A stretch of 64,000 nt of DNA from positions 1,178,001-1,242,000 of the forward strand of contig OZ240687.1 in assembly GCA_965199285.1 (NCBI GenBank). The letters are read 5' to 3'. The notes under the pieces were generated by a model. The model was not told the DNA's origin and did no database searches. It worked only from the letters and a program-made list of their open reading frames with translations. The position numbers and the translations under genes are program-made. Of this stretch, positions 35,080-43,277 are shown one piece after another. The DNA is from CBDDGJ01 sp965199285. GTDB lineage: Bacteria > Pseudomonadota > Alphaproteobacteria > RS24. Each line of letters begins with the position of its first letter. Position 1 is the stretch's first letter.

Positions 35080-35097
35080 TTCAAGAAACATACCAAA
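35080..35097 (-). promoter_or_regulatory. near-match sigma-54 promoter of the extra rod gene
   Basis: On the minus strand TTTGGTATGTTTCTTGAA has a good -24 element (TTGGTATG) and, at correct spacing, GA instead of GC at -12. The rest of the -12 element (CTTGA) is close. The resulting leader of about 14 bases would still contain AAAGGAT before the ATG at 35056. Confidence 0.45.
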
Positions 35098-35102
35098 CCA
35101 GG

Positions 35103-35129
35103 TAAATAAATTTTCTTATTCGCCGATTA
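35103..35129 (+). promoter_or_regulatory. sigma-28 (FliA) promoter of the NHLP-like gene
   Basis: TAAATAAA starting at 35103 and GCCGATTA at 35122-35129 are separated as TAAA-N15-GCCGATTA. The FliA consensus is TAAA-N15-GCCGATAA, so only one base in the -10 element differs and the spacing is exact. The predicted start near 35136 leaves a 20-base leader with AAAGGT before the ATG at 35156. It is the best sigma-28 match in the window. Confidence 0.75.
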
Positions 35130-35155
35130 ATAATCTGACTAGCAAAGGTACGCTT

Positions 35156-35503
35156 ATGACCAACCCGCAACCTCAGAAAAACCCGCTCGCAAACAATCCT
35201 TACGCATTATCTTCAGGGATTATTTATCTCAATAATAAAGAAGAAATGAAGCAGCAATTACCCGATATTTTAAGCCGGGCGCTTGCCCGCAGCTGGATTG
35301 ATGGTGACTTTTATCGTCAGTTTTGTTATAATCCTCGTGCGACATTAGAAAGTCACGGTATCTATTTGCCTGAAACAGTGAGCTTAGAATTGCAAAAGCC
35401 AAATTCTAACCGCCCTCGTGTCGTTGTCCATGAACAAAAAGAGGGGTCAAAATTTAAGTTGCGCATTCTTTATCTCCAACTCGTAATGGTAGCAGGAAAA
35501 TGA
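35156..35503 (+). CDS. NHLP (nitrile-hydratase-like) leader-peptide type small protein
   Basis: 115 residues. The segment from about 41 to 96 (LSRALARSWIDGDFYRQFCY, NPRATLESHGIYLPETVSLE, then RPRVVVH) follows the pattern of nitrile-hydratase alpha-like NHLP leader peptides: A-R/K-A-W-x-D-x-x-F-x-x-x-L-x-x-x-P-x-x-x-L-x-x-x-G-I-x-L-P. In natural-product clusters such leaders carry a C-terminal core that is modified and cleaved. Here the remaining tail, about 20 residues, is basic and hydrophobic. The frame extends to 34922, but that part overlaps the opposite-strand rod gene; ATG 35156 has AAAGGT upstream. No modification enzyme is encoded nearby. Function unknown. Confidence 0.75.
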   Translation: MTNPQPQKNPLANNPYALSSGIIYLNNKEEMKQQLPDILSRALARSWIDGDFYRQFCYNPRATLESHGIYLPETVSLELQKPNSNRPRVVVHEQKEGSKFKLRILYLQLVMVAGK

Positions 35504-35763
35504 CTCATATATTCAAAACCTTTATTCTTATAATTATGCTTTTTATTATTGGTACACCATCACAAATAATGGCGCGTGAATATAAAAGTAAGCTGAAATC
35601 AAACAAGCCACAATTTGAAACGTGTCGTCTCATTCAAAGTACAATCGCCGAAGGCACACGGTTTTGCGTTTATAAGCGCCAAACCAAGGGACCAAATATT
35701 ATGGTGTCGATTGGCAAAAGTATGGGATGTCAAAAGAGCTTTCAGTGCAAGCGCCTCAGATAA
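35500..35763 (+). CDS. Small exported four-cysteine protein
   Basis: 87 residues, not recognised. A clear signal peptide (MTHIFKTFILIIMLFIIGTP, cleavage near QIMA-REY) is followed by a basic mature part of about 62 residues. Its four cysteines sit in FETCRLIQ, TRFCVYKRQ, MGCQKS and FQCKRLR, enough for two disulfide bonds. The start overlaps the NHLP-like gene by ATGA, so the two are co-translated and would share its FliA promoter. Role in the periplasm or outside the cell unknown. Confidence 0.65.
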   Translation: MTHIFKTFILIIMLFIIGTPSQIMAREYKSKLKSNKPQFETCRLIQSTIAEGTRFCVYKRQTKGPNIMVSIGKSMGCQKSFQCKRLR

Positions 35764-35878
35764 GTATAATAGAAAGAAATTATATTTATCCCCGTTTGGC
35801 ACGCTGGTTGCATAATGCAAGATGAGAAAAGGGCGTCAACAGCGACCCCCTAGATCCTCCCTTCCCTCCCCCACTGGG

Positions 35879-37207
35879 TCAGACGTTCCTTTTCTCATCA
35901 TCACTTTTCACCATAAGATCATTTAGCTTTCGCGCCTTGCGCCGCACAACCGAAGAAGAAATTCCCAACGCTTCCCGATATTTCATCACGGTGCGGCGCG
36001 ACAGCTTAATGCCCTCATCAGCCAGGCAGTTTGTTAAAGCGTTATCTGAAAGAATTTTTTCCTCCTCAGAAATAAGCTGCTTTATCCGTGCCTTTACAGC
36101 CCCGGCAGACACCCCACCTTCCAAGCTCGCCGTAAACAGATCACGAACGGCCAGCAAACCCGATTGCGGGGTGAGAATAAATTTATTGGCAATCGCACGC
36201 GAGACAGTGCTGTCATTCATATTTATGTCATCAGCAATTTCAACGAGCTTCATCGGCGCTAGCGCCATCATACCATTTCGCAAAAAATCCAGCTGCCGTT
36301 CTATAAGCGCATTGGCGACCCGTAATAATGTCGTTGCCCGCAATGTAACCGCCATTTGCAGATTTTGTGCATATAAATATCGCGTCCGCAAAAACTCTTT
36401 TTCATCTGCCCGCGCCGGACGCGCGGCAAGCGTCTCCCAATAATCATCAAGCACTAAAAATTGCGGCAAGGTTTCATCATTTAAACGGGCTATAAAGTCA
36501 CCTTCCTCTTCAATAATCAGAATATCCGGGATTTGTGTCTCAATATTTTGGGGGGATGAAAATTCATCGCTTAAATATGGTTTTGTGTTTTGTAAAAGCT
36601 GTAACACAGTACCAATAGCCACTGGCGGAATGCCCAATTGCTCAAAAAAATCTGTATTACCAGCCATTAATTGCGAAAAATGCGTTAAAATAATATCTAA
36701 ATGCTCCACATCATCCACCTCTCTTTGCTTAATGGCGGCGATAATTTGTATTTTCAAGCGATCGGAAAGATCGCGGGCAAAAACGCCAAGCGGCGATAGT
36801 CCACGCAAAAAATCAAGCGCGCTTTGCAACTCAGCTTCTGATACAGAAAACGCCTTGCACAGAGCCTGATTATCATCACGCAAATAGCCCTCTTCATCCA
36901 ACCAATAAACCAGCTCGGTACATAAAGGCTTAAGCGCGGGTGCGCGTAATTCTTCACTAATTTGCTTGAGAAGATATAGTGACAGGCTCTCCACTTGAGC
37001 ATGTTGCGTTTCAATCACATCACCCGGATTTTTCGTCTCAACCGCTTCTAAAAAAGGGTTTTGCAAAATCTCCTCAGCAATATACTCTTCCAATTGCTGA
37101 TTGTTCATCCGTAAGACTTGCAGTCCTAATTGCATTTGCGGTGTCATCATCACATTTTGCGACAGCCGCGTTTTAAGCGTTAGTGATAGTTTTTGATGCG
37201 TAACCAT
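35879..37207 (-). CDS. rpoN: RNA polymerase sigma-54 factor RpoN
   Basis: The alternative sigma factor that needs an AAA+ activator. The 442 residues (slightly short for the family) have the Gln/Leu-rich region I (MTPQMQLGLQVLRMNNQQLE, EYIAEEILQNPFLE), the core-binding region and the C-terminal DNA-binding part. The near-exact RpoN box is RRTVMKYREALGI, about residues 409-421. Its place at the edge of the flagellar locus, together with five sigma-54-type promoters there, points to flagellar duty. No enhancer-binding activator (FlrA, FlrC or FlbD type) is encoded in the window, so it must lie elsewhere. Confidence 0.95.
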   Translation of the reverse strand: MVTHQKLSLTLKTRLSQNVMMTPQMQLGLQVLRMNNQQLEEYIAEEILQNPFLEAVETKNPGDVIETQHAQVESLSLYLLKQISEELRAPALKPLCTELVYWLDEEGYLRDDNQALCKAFSVSEAELQSALDFLRGLSPLGVFARDLSDRLKIQIIAAIKQREVDDVEHLDIILTHFSQLMAGNTDFFEQLGIPPVAIGTVLQLLQNTKPYLSDEFSSPQNIETQIPDILIIEEEGDFIARLNDETLPQFLVLDDYWETLAARPARADEKEFLRTRYLYAQNLQMAVTLRATTLLRVANALIERQLDFLRNGMMALAPMKLVEIADDINMNDSTVSRAIANKFILTPQSGLLAVRDLFTASLEGGVSAGAVKARIKQLISEEEKILSDNALTNCLADEGIKLSRRTVMKYREALGISSSVVRRKARKLNDLMVKSDDEKRNV

Positions 37208-37272
37208 AAAAATTTATATCACTTTTTTTTATTCTGCCTATCTCTTTAAGATGATTTTTGATAAAAAAAGAT

Positions 37273-38493
37273 ATGCATATTATCATCATCGGGGCGGGTC
37301 AAACCGCGGCGCAAACAATCATCAGTCTTAATCAGTCAGGTTTTGACGGCACAATCACACTGATTGGGGATGAACCCTACCCGCCTTATCAACGTCCACC
37401 GCTTTCAAAAAAATATCTAACCAGTGAGATGGCGCGCGACCGTTTATTTTTTCGCCCGCCCGAATTTTATCAAACAGAACATATTGAGATACGCCTAAAA
37501 ACGCGGGTCGATCAGATAAACCCGTCAGCTAAAACGATCACTTGTGCCGATGAAACACTAAGCTATGACAGGCTTATTCTGGCAACCGGCAGCCGCGCGC
37601 GGCAAATCAATATAGAGGGGCGCGAGACCAATCATGTTTTCGATTTGCGAAACATAGACGATATTGACCGGATTACCCCATTTTGCGGAGCAGGCAAAAA
37701 ACTAGCGATTATTGGCGGTGGCTATATTGGGCTCGAAACCGCCGCAGCCTGCCGTCAAAATAGTTTGGAGGTAACAATTATTGAAGCCGCGCCGCGTATT
37801 CTGGCACGGGTCACCAAGCCTGTCTTATCCGCGTTTTTTATGCGTCTACATGCGGAGGAAGGGGTACACATTCTCACCGATTGCACGATTGACCATATAA
37901 CGAAAAACGGCGTTACCCTTGCTGGGGAAAAGGAAATTGCAGCCGATTTCATCATTATGGGGGTGGGAATTGTTCCCAATATAGAACTGGCAGAAGAGGC
38001 AGGGCTTGCGGTCGATAATGGTATTCTGGTTGATGAGGTGGGACGCACCAGTGATCCGCATATATATGCTGGTGGCGATTGCACCAACCACCCCAATGAT
38101 TTGCTCGGACAAAGATTGCGGCTGGAAAGTGTGCCCAATGCGATTGAGCAGGCAAAAGCGATTGCCTCTGATATATCTGGCGCGCCGCAGCCTTATCACC
38201 AAATCCCTTGGTTTTGGTCAGATCAATATGATGTGAAACTGCAAATTGCAGGTTTAAGCCAAAATGCTGACCATCATATTATCCGTGGTGATATTGAGAG
38301 CAGGAGCTTCGCAATATTCCATTTTGCAGACGAGCGCCTTATCTGCATCGAGGCAGTTAACCGCCCCGCAGAGTTTATGGCTGGCCGTCAGCTCATTGCA
38401 CACGCTTATGAGACGGGCGAAAAAATTGATCCCGCTATGCTGCTAGATGAAACAGTTAAGCCAAAGCAATGGCTTAGCGCATGTCTCTTATAA
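37273..38493 (+). CDS. FAD-dependent ferredoxin/rubredoxin reductase-type oxidoreductase
   Basis: A 406-residue flavoprotein of the kind that passes electrons from NAD(P)H to ferredoxin or rubredoxin, for example for a cytochrome P450 or dioxygenase. It has an FAD-binding GxGxxxA near the start (IIIGAGQTAAQTI), YPPYQRPPLSKKYL, a second Rossmann motif for NAD(P)H (IIGGGYIGLETAAAC), an FAD motif (IYAGGDCTNHPND) and a C-terminal reductase domain (PWFWSDQYDVKLQIAG). I take the ATG at 37273; the upstream TTG at 37258 is less likely. It is divergent from rpoN by about 65 bases. No ferredoxin or oxygenase gene is adjacent. Confidence 0.9.
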   Translation: MHIIIIGAGQTAAQTIISLNQSGFDGTITLIGDEPYPPYQRPPLSKKYLTSEMARDRLFFRPPEFYQTEHIEIRLKTRVDQINPSAKTITCADETLSYDRLILATGSRARQINIEGRETNHVFDLRNIDDIDRITPFCGAGKKLAIIGGGYIGLETAAACRQNSLEVTIIEAAPRILARVTKPVLSAFFMRLHAEEGVHILTDCTIDHITKNGVTLAGEKEIAADFIIMGVGIVPNIELAEEAGLAVDNGILVDEVGRTSDPHIYAGGDCTNHPNDLLGQRLRLESVPNAIEQAKAIASDISGAPQPYHQIPWFWSDQYDVKLQIAGLSQNADHHIIRGDIESRSFAIFHFADERLICIEAVNRPAEFMAGRQLIAHAYETGEKIDPAMLLDETVKPKQWLSACLL

Positions 38494-38567
38494 GTTGACT
38501 CATCAGGCACGCCCTAAGCCGTTATTTTTACGGGTATCCCAATTTTTTACAAATATAGCGGAAAAGT

Positions 38568-38610
38568 GCCAGAATTTATTATAAAATTGCACCTTTTATG
38601 AGATATGCAC
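38568..38610. repeat. Dispersed repeat, copy 1 (copy 2 at 43515-43560)
   Basis: GCCAGAATTTATTATAAAA, then TGCAC..TTTT and GAGATATGCAC, recurs at 43515-43560 with a 3-base length difference. Both copies are intergenic. It may be a small mobile or structural intergenic element. Confidence 0.6.
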
Positions 38611-38630
38611 TAGCGCACAGCATACCGAAT

Positions 38631-38811
38631 GAACAGAATAAGAACATTTATCGAACGAATCACTTACAGAACCAATTTTCCTGATTCGTTCTCATTTTTC
38701 TGCCAAAATAAAGGAGCGTCAAGATTATGACGATCTATAACAAGAAGCGTGAACAGGTTAAGAACATTTACTGAACGAATCATTTACATAGTATCTGGTT
38801 CCAATTCGTTC
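38631..38811. repeat. Pair of hairpin-forming direct repeats, 120 bases apart
   Basis: The 42-base segments at 38631 and 38751 (GAACAG..TAAGAACATTTA, then GAACGAATCA-TTACA) are exactly 120 bases apart. Each is the left arm of a hairpin: GAACGAATCA (38653-38662) pairs with TGATTCGTTC (38682-38691), and GAACGAAT (38773-38780) with ATTCGTTC (38804-38811). The rest of the gap between 38494 and 38933 holds copy 1 of a dispersed repeat and the rpmB promoter. Confidence 0.65.
38727..38774 (+). CDS. possible 15-codon open frame between the hairpin repeats
   Basis: ATG at 38727 is preceded by AAAGGAG with 9-10 bases spacing and encodes MTIYNKKREQVKNIY before TGA. The stop falls inside the second hairpin arm. 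It could be a leader peptide coupled to that hairpin, or chance. It lies about 160 bases before rpmB. Confidence 0.25.
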   Translation: MTIYNKKREQVKNIY

Positions 38812-38878
38812 TTACCATATATAGAGGTTCGATTCGCATATCGCATTTTTCTTCACCCCATCTAATTCAGCTTTACCC

Positions 38879-38907
38879 TTGACTTATTGACCATGCTTTT
38901 ATATAGC
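38879..38907 (+). promoter_or_regulatory. sigma-70 type promoter of rpmB
   Basis: TTGACT (38879-38884) and TATAGC (38902-38907) are 17 bases apart; TATATA at 38900 is an alternative -10 element. Transcription would start about 20 bases before the rpmB ATG, and GGAG precedes that ATG. Confidence 0.6.
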
Positions 38908-38933
38908 ATCTTTCAAATTAATGGAGTTTACCC

Positions 38934-39215
38934 ATGTCACGAAAATGTGAGCTAACCGGAAAAGCTGTCATGAGCGGGAATAATGTCAGTCATGCTGTCA
39001 ATAAAACGCGACGCCGTTTTTTGCCAAATCTACATAAAGTCACTTTGGCAAGTGATATATTGGGACGCCGCTTAAAGTTCAATATTAGCGCCGCAGCCTT
39101 GCGCAGTGTCGAACATAATGGTGGGCTAGATGGATTTTTGAACAAGGCTAAAGATCAGCAGCTTTCCCCAAAAGCCCTAAAAATTAAAAAACAAATCGCA
39201 GAAAAATCTGCTTAA
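38934..39215 (+). CDS. rpmB: 50S ribosomal protein L28
   Basis: A 93-residue basic ribosomal protein. It starts SRKCELTGKAVMSGNNVSHA and continues NKTRRRFLPNLHKVTLASDI, typical of proteobacterial L28. The alphaproteobacterial-type C-terminal extension (LDGFLNKAKDQQLSPKALKI) is present. GGAG lies before the ATG and a promoter is upstream. It is a single-gene transcription unit. Confidence 0.96.
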   Translation: MSRKCELTGKAVMSGNNVSHAVNKTRRRFLPNLHKVTLASDILGRRLKFNISAAALRSVEHNGGLDGFLNKAKDQQLSPKALKIKKQIAEKSA

Positions 39216-39290
39216 GCACTGTTTTTCGTCCACGCCAATGCCTTGCAGGCACAGTTACCCATTCTCTTAAAAAAGAGATGCAGCAAATTA

Positions 39291-40352
39291 TTAATCTAAT
39301 TGATAGACCCCAAAATGTGGTGCTTGCAACATGCCTAAATAGAGCTTGCTGTCATATTCTACCACGCTGGTCATCCGATCCAGCGATCCTTTTTCGCCAT
39401 GCAAAACCTGCTCGATCTCACCATTTTTATCGAGCTTGACAGCCCATACATAAGACGGAGCAAAAGATGTTCCGAAAAGATCGAGACCACGCCAAATGAG
39501 TTTTCGTAAAAACGGGCGCGACATAAGCCTGTCTAACCCATCATCGCGCGCGCTTACCAGCGAAACCCAAAACCCACCATCCGCCGTTTCAGTTATATTG
39601 TCTGGAAAGCCGGGGAGGTTATCAATAAATATGTCGCTTTGCCCGGCTTTTTCACCCGTTAGCCATAGGCGGATCACCCGGTAGCGCATGGTTTCATTAA
39701 CCAAAACATAGCTTTCATTTGCAGCCAGCGCCACACCATTTGCAAAGGCGAGGTCGGAGAGGGCAATCTTAGCAGTTGCGGTTTTGGGATCATATTTAAT
39801 CAGCCGCCCGCTGGGATAGCTGGCCATTAATTCAAGCGCATTGGTATGATAATCGGTAAGCTGAGTTGCATCTGATAACCAGATGATACCTGTTTCGGAA
39901 ACCGCCAAATCATCCGCAAAGCGTATAGCTGTGCCGTCTATTTCTGTCAGCAAATTGGTTAGAGTGCCATCTGGCGACAAAGATAATAAGCCCTTATCGG
40001 CATCAGCAATAATGAGATTACCTTGCTGATCAAATTCCATCCCCAAAGGGCGGCCTTGTGTATCGGCAAGCATATGCGCCTTACCGGTTTCACCATAGCG
40101 CATGATTTTACCATTTTCTAAACCGGTATAAATATATCCATCCGCGCCGATCTCGATCGCCTCTGGGCCATGGCCTGCTTCGCCAGTAGAGATAAATTTC
40201 GTTCGCGCTAGTTGATTTTTCTGTATATAGGGTGAGGTATTGGCTGGATCAGGCTGCGGCTGCCAGTTCGCAAATTCGACCGGCGCGGGCCAAAATAAAA
40301 ACCATGCAACAAACAAACCCGGTAAGATCAAAACAAGTTTTAAGATACGCAT
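39291..40352 (-). CDS. SMP-30/strictosidine-synthase-like beta-propeller protein
   Basis: A 353-residue protein with an N-terminal membrane anchor or uncleaved signal (residues 5-22, LVLILPGLFVAWFLFWP). Six-bladed propeller repeats follow: GPEAIEIGADGYIYTGLENG, RPLGMEFDQQGNLIIADADK, FADDLAVSETGIIWLSDAT, FANGVALAANESYVLVNET and LPGFPDNITETADGGFWVSL. The pattern matches strictosidine-synthase-like/APMAP and SMP-30 lactonase families, which hydrolyse lactones or related esters in the periplasm. The substrate cannot be inferred from neighbours. It is transcribed alone on the minus strand. Confidence 0.85.
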   Translation of the reverse strand: MRILKLVLILPGLFVAWFLFWPAPVEFANWQPQPDPANTSPYIQKNQLARTKFISTGEAGHGPEAIEIGADGYIYTGLENGKIMRYGETGKAHMLADTQGRPLGMEFDQQGNLIIADADKGLLSLSPDGTLTNLLTEIDGTAIRFADDLAVSETGIIWLSDATQLTDYHTNALELMASYPSGRLIKYDPKTATAKIALSDLAFANGVALAANESYVLVNETMRYRVIRLWLTGEKAGQSDIFIDNLPGFPDNITETADGGFWVSLVSARDDGLDRLMSRPFLRKLIWRGLDLFGTSFAPSYVWAVKLDKNGEIEQVLHGEKGSLDRMTSVVEYDSKLYLGMLQAPHFGVYQLD

Positions 40353-40453
40353 ATGATACCTCTTTATATATTAGAAAGCACATTTTGAAATAAAATCCAA
40401 ATCTTTGCTAATATGTTATATCTTAATCATCAGAATTTTCAATGAGGGGTAAA

Positions 40454-41392
40454 ATGGCAATCGCATTTAGAACAGAAATGGATTTTGAATATGGTAAGGT
40501 TGACCAGCTGTCACCGCTTATTCGGCGGGTGATTGCTAATAATCCGAGCCCGTTCACTTATACCGGAACCGGCACTTATATTATCGGCCGTGGCGCTGTG
40601 GCGGTGATTGATCCCGGTCCTTTATTGTATGAGCACATTGATGCCATTCTTGCCGCCCTCGATGCGGGTGAACAGATTAGCCATATTTTTATCACCCATA
40701 CGCATTCGGATCATTCACCCGCCGCCTTTCCTTTACAAGAAAAAACTGGCGCGCAAATTTATGGCTTTGCACCGCAACCGAAAGCAGAAAATAATGATCT
40801 GCCGGCTCACACAGTGGAAACACCAGCGCATGAGGTGCAGATGGAAGAGGATGCGGATGCGGATTTCACCCCCGATATTGCCCTTACCCATGGTGATATT
40901 ATAAGGGGCGATGGCTGGACATTGGAAACGGTTCACACGCCGGGGCATATGTCCAACCATCTCTGCTTCGGATTGCAGGAAGAAAAAGTGCTCTTTAGCG
41001 GCGATCATGTAATGGGATGGTCAACCAGCGTCATCATTCCGCCGGATGGGAATATGCAGGATTATATGAATTCGCTGGCAATCCTGCTCGAGCGGGATGA
41101 TGAAATTTATTGGCCAACCCATGGACCCGCAATCCCTAACCCGCATGAATTTGTCAGCGATTATATTGCCCACCGTGAAATGCGTGAAGCACAAATTCTC
41201 GCGCAAATCAAAAACGGGCAAAGCCAGATTCGTGAGATGGTGAACATCATGTATCGCGATGTTGATACCCGCCTTCACCCGGCCGCGGCTTTGTCTGTCT
41301 TCGCGCATATAGAGGATCTGGTAAACCGCAATATATTGGTCTGTGAAGGCACGCTTTCCATTGATAAGGGCGTTTATAAATTAAAAACATAA
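40454..41392 (+). CDS. Metallo-beta-lactamase-fold hydrolase (LACTB2-like)
   Basis: A 312-residue hydrolase with the binuclear zinc motif THTHSDHSP (about residues 81-89). The other metal ligands are in HTPGHMSNHLCF, FSGDHVMGW and YWPTHGPAI. The C-terminal part (residues about 225-312) is a winged-helix-like extension seen in LACTB2-type members. I chose the ATG at 40454 because AGGGG precedes it; the upstream ATG at 40442 overlaps that site. Substrate unknown; members act on RNA, thioesters or lactones. Confidence 0.88.
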   Translation: MAIAFRTEMDFEYGKVDQLSPLIRRVIANNPSPFTYTGTGTYIIGRGAVAVIDPGPLLYEHIDAILAALDAGEQISHIFITHTHSDHSPAAFPLQEKTGAQIYGFAPQPKAENNDLPAHTVETPAHEVQMEEDADADFTPDIALTHGDIIRGDGWTLETVHTPGHMSNHLCFGLQEEKVLFSGDHVMGWSTSVIIPPDGNMQDYMNSLAILLERDDEIYWPTHGPAIPNPHEFVSDYIAHREMREAQILAQIKNGQSQIREMVNIMYRDVDTRLHPAAALSVFAHIEDLVNRNILVCEGTLSIDKGVYKLKT

Positions 41393-41876
41393 TTAACAAG
41401 AAAATAGCGCGCCCCAAAAAGTGAAGCAAAATTTATGCTCTCCATATGAGACCTATGGTTGGCTTGCCCAACTTTATGAGCTATTCGACCGTAATGCAGA
41501 CTAAATCTGACTCATAGTCTAGCAATCTGAGACAGCGTCGAGCTGCCCAACGATAATGGAACTGATCACCGGCCCTTGAAAATCGAACAATCTCTGATTT
41601 TGTCGTCATCACCCTAGTCTATATCAAACTTCACCTCAAATCGAGCGAAAGCATTCTAGAATAATCTCAATATATAATGAAGATTTGTAAAAATTAGACT
41701 ATGGTGCTTCTAGCCACCTGGATCGATATCAAAAGCTATACTATTTGGTATAAGCTGTTGAAAATATTATGTACAATCAAAATATTAATGTGACTTTCTC
41801 TTTAGCTACGAACAATTTCTTCTTCCTACCTTTTGCTGTTCATCCATAAAAGCCACCTAATAATTGAAATCAGCGA
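41393..41876. other. 484-base gap, nothing recognised
   Basis: Convergent intergenic stretch between the hydrolase gene and the Abi_C gene, AT-rich. I see no open frame with a ribosome-binding site, no strong hairpin terminator and no repeat shared with the other gaps. Confidence 0.6.
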
Positions 41877-42989
41877 TCAGTCCCCATCCCCTAACCAATA
41901 AGGATCAAGATACGGTTCCTCTGGAATGTCACCATCGAAAAAGACACCATTATGTCCGCCCGATGTACCAAGAATTGCCTCATTAACAAACCATTTGAGA
42001 TCGGAGTCCCATAAGTCATTTCTGACAGTGATATTATATACTGCGCCTGCTTTCGAATCACAAAATATTGCTTCTAGGCGGTGCACCATATTATCAGGAA
42101 GAAAATCAACAAAGCGCATCATCGCCTCAATCTCTCCAGCCAAATCATATCGGCTGCTCAGCTCAACCCCTTTATAAGTAATGGGTAATTGTTTCTCTGT
42201 TCTCTCGGCTGCTTCGGTTTCTCTTTTCATGGTTTCCATTGATCGCTTATTTTCCCATGTCTCAATTAGAAACATCGCCATGGAACCGGAAAGGTTTACA
42301 GCTAGTGAAGCATGACGGGCACTTGGCCGGACTTTTTTTCTACCCCCGCCATGTGCATCACCGAGACTATTACGTAAGCTTGTCAATCCTTCAACGACGC
42401 TTGTACACCCACCTAGAACCTGCTTGAACTGTTCTGCACTATGCTGAGATGGCGCAAGATTAATTAGCTTTGCCGCTTCGTGATACAATTTTGGAAACCC
42501 CCATGATTTTTCTGTCACCACCCCATTATCCTCAAGAATATGTCGGCACACCTCTTCCAGTAACGTGCGAGCAGCGGTGATTGCACCTTGAGGGTCGGAT
42601 ACACGGCGAACCAATGCTTTTTGCCACGCATCATTCACAGCATCCGCACCATATTCAGACAGGCTGGAAGATACAACCGGGGTAAGGGGGATATTTTTCT
42701 CCGATAGATGATTTATAAGAGGCTGGAATTCATTCCTTATATGCTGACTACGAGCGTCATAAGCGCCAGCACCTGTGTGGAACTCCTTTAGATATGCCCA
42801 AATTTCAGAATTGTTTAAATTATCTCGTACAAAAGCGGGGAGAAGCTTTTTGGTCTGAGCGTCATCCATAAATACCGAACGCAGCTCCTCATATTCATGA
42901 TTATCCATAACACCGCCAGTTGCACGATCCATTATAATGGCGCGCAGTTTTTTTGCTTGTTCGTGTCTGTGTCCACTATCGTGATTCAT
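41877..42989 (-). CDS. Abortive-infection (Abi_C) type protein, putative phage defence
   Basis: 370 residues. The middle (about 130-245) matches the Abi_C / abortive infection C-terminal domain: DPQGAITAARTLLEEVCRHI, PKLYHEAAKLINLAPSQHSA, EQFKQVLGGCTSVVEGLTSL, RNSLGDAHGGG and ARHASLAVNLSGSMAMFLIE. The N-terminal helices and C-terminal 110 residues are not recognised. Such proteins are found in defence islands and can act alone. No restriction, toxin or integrase gene is adjacent. It is bounded on one side by an empty gap and on the other by a tRNA, a common setting for acquired genes. Domain fairly sure, function inferred. Confidence 0.8.
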   Translation of the reverse strand: MNHDSGHRHEQAKKLRAIIMDRATGGVMDNHEYEELRSVFMDDAQTKKLLPAFVRDNLNNSEIWAYLKEFHTGAGAYDARSQHIRNEFQPLINHLSEKNIPLTPVVSSSLSEYGADAVNDAWQKALVRRVSDPQGAITAARTLLEEVCRHILEDNGVVTEKSWGFPKLYHEAAKLINLAPSQHSAEQFKQVLGGCTSVVEGLTSLRNSLGDAHGGGRKKVRPSARHASLAVNLSGSMAMFLIETWENKRSMETMKRETEAAERTEKQLPITYKGVELSSRYDLAGEIEAMMRFVDFLPDNMVHRLEAIFCDSKAGAVYNITVRNDLWDSDLKWFVNEAILGTSGGHNGVFFDGDIPEEPYLDPYWLGDGD

Positions 42990-43120
42990 TTTTTAATTCG
43001 CGGATGTTGCTAGAAGCTATATAGCATAATATGAAAGTGAATGGGACGCTAAAATTTATAATGTATTGACATGTAATCTTAAATTCCGCCTATTTTCTGT
43101 TAATATAGGAGGAGTAGGAA

Positions 43121-43234
43121 ATGGAAAAGATCAGATTTATAACGAGACCAAATTATCAGGATAGTCATGAGCAGAAAAGTGGTACGAAAACAGAGAAATT
43201 TCAGAAAGCTCTCAAGGGCGAGCAAGGGAAGTAA
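43121..43234 (+). CDS. Small 37-residue open frame with strong ribosome-binding site
   Basis: ATG at 43121 follows AGGAGGAGTAGGAA, one of the strongest ribosome-binding sites in the window. TTGACA at about 43067 and TATTTT about 19 bases later form a weak promoter. The basic product (MEKIRFITRPNYQDSHEQKS, then GTKTEKFQKALKGEQGK) is unrecognised. It is divergent from the Abi_C gene. It could be a genuine small protein, possibly linked to the defence gene. Confidence 0.45.
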   Translation: MEKIRFITRPNYQDSHEQKSGTKTEKFQKALKGEQGK

Positions 43235-43277
43235 CCAACCTTTCACTCTTCAGATAATTATTATATTCTAATCAATT

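Noticed and set aside
34922..35155. N-terminal extension of the NHLP-like gene
   Set aside because: Overlaps the opposite-strand rod gene, precedes the FliA promoter, and the ATG at 35156 has its own ribosome-binding site.
35936..36443. 168-codon plus-strand frame inside rpoN
   Set aside because: Antisense shadow of rpoN; the sense strand has the clear RpoN box.
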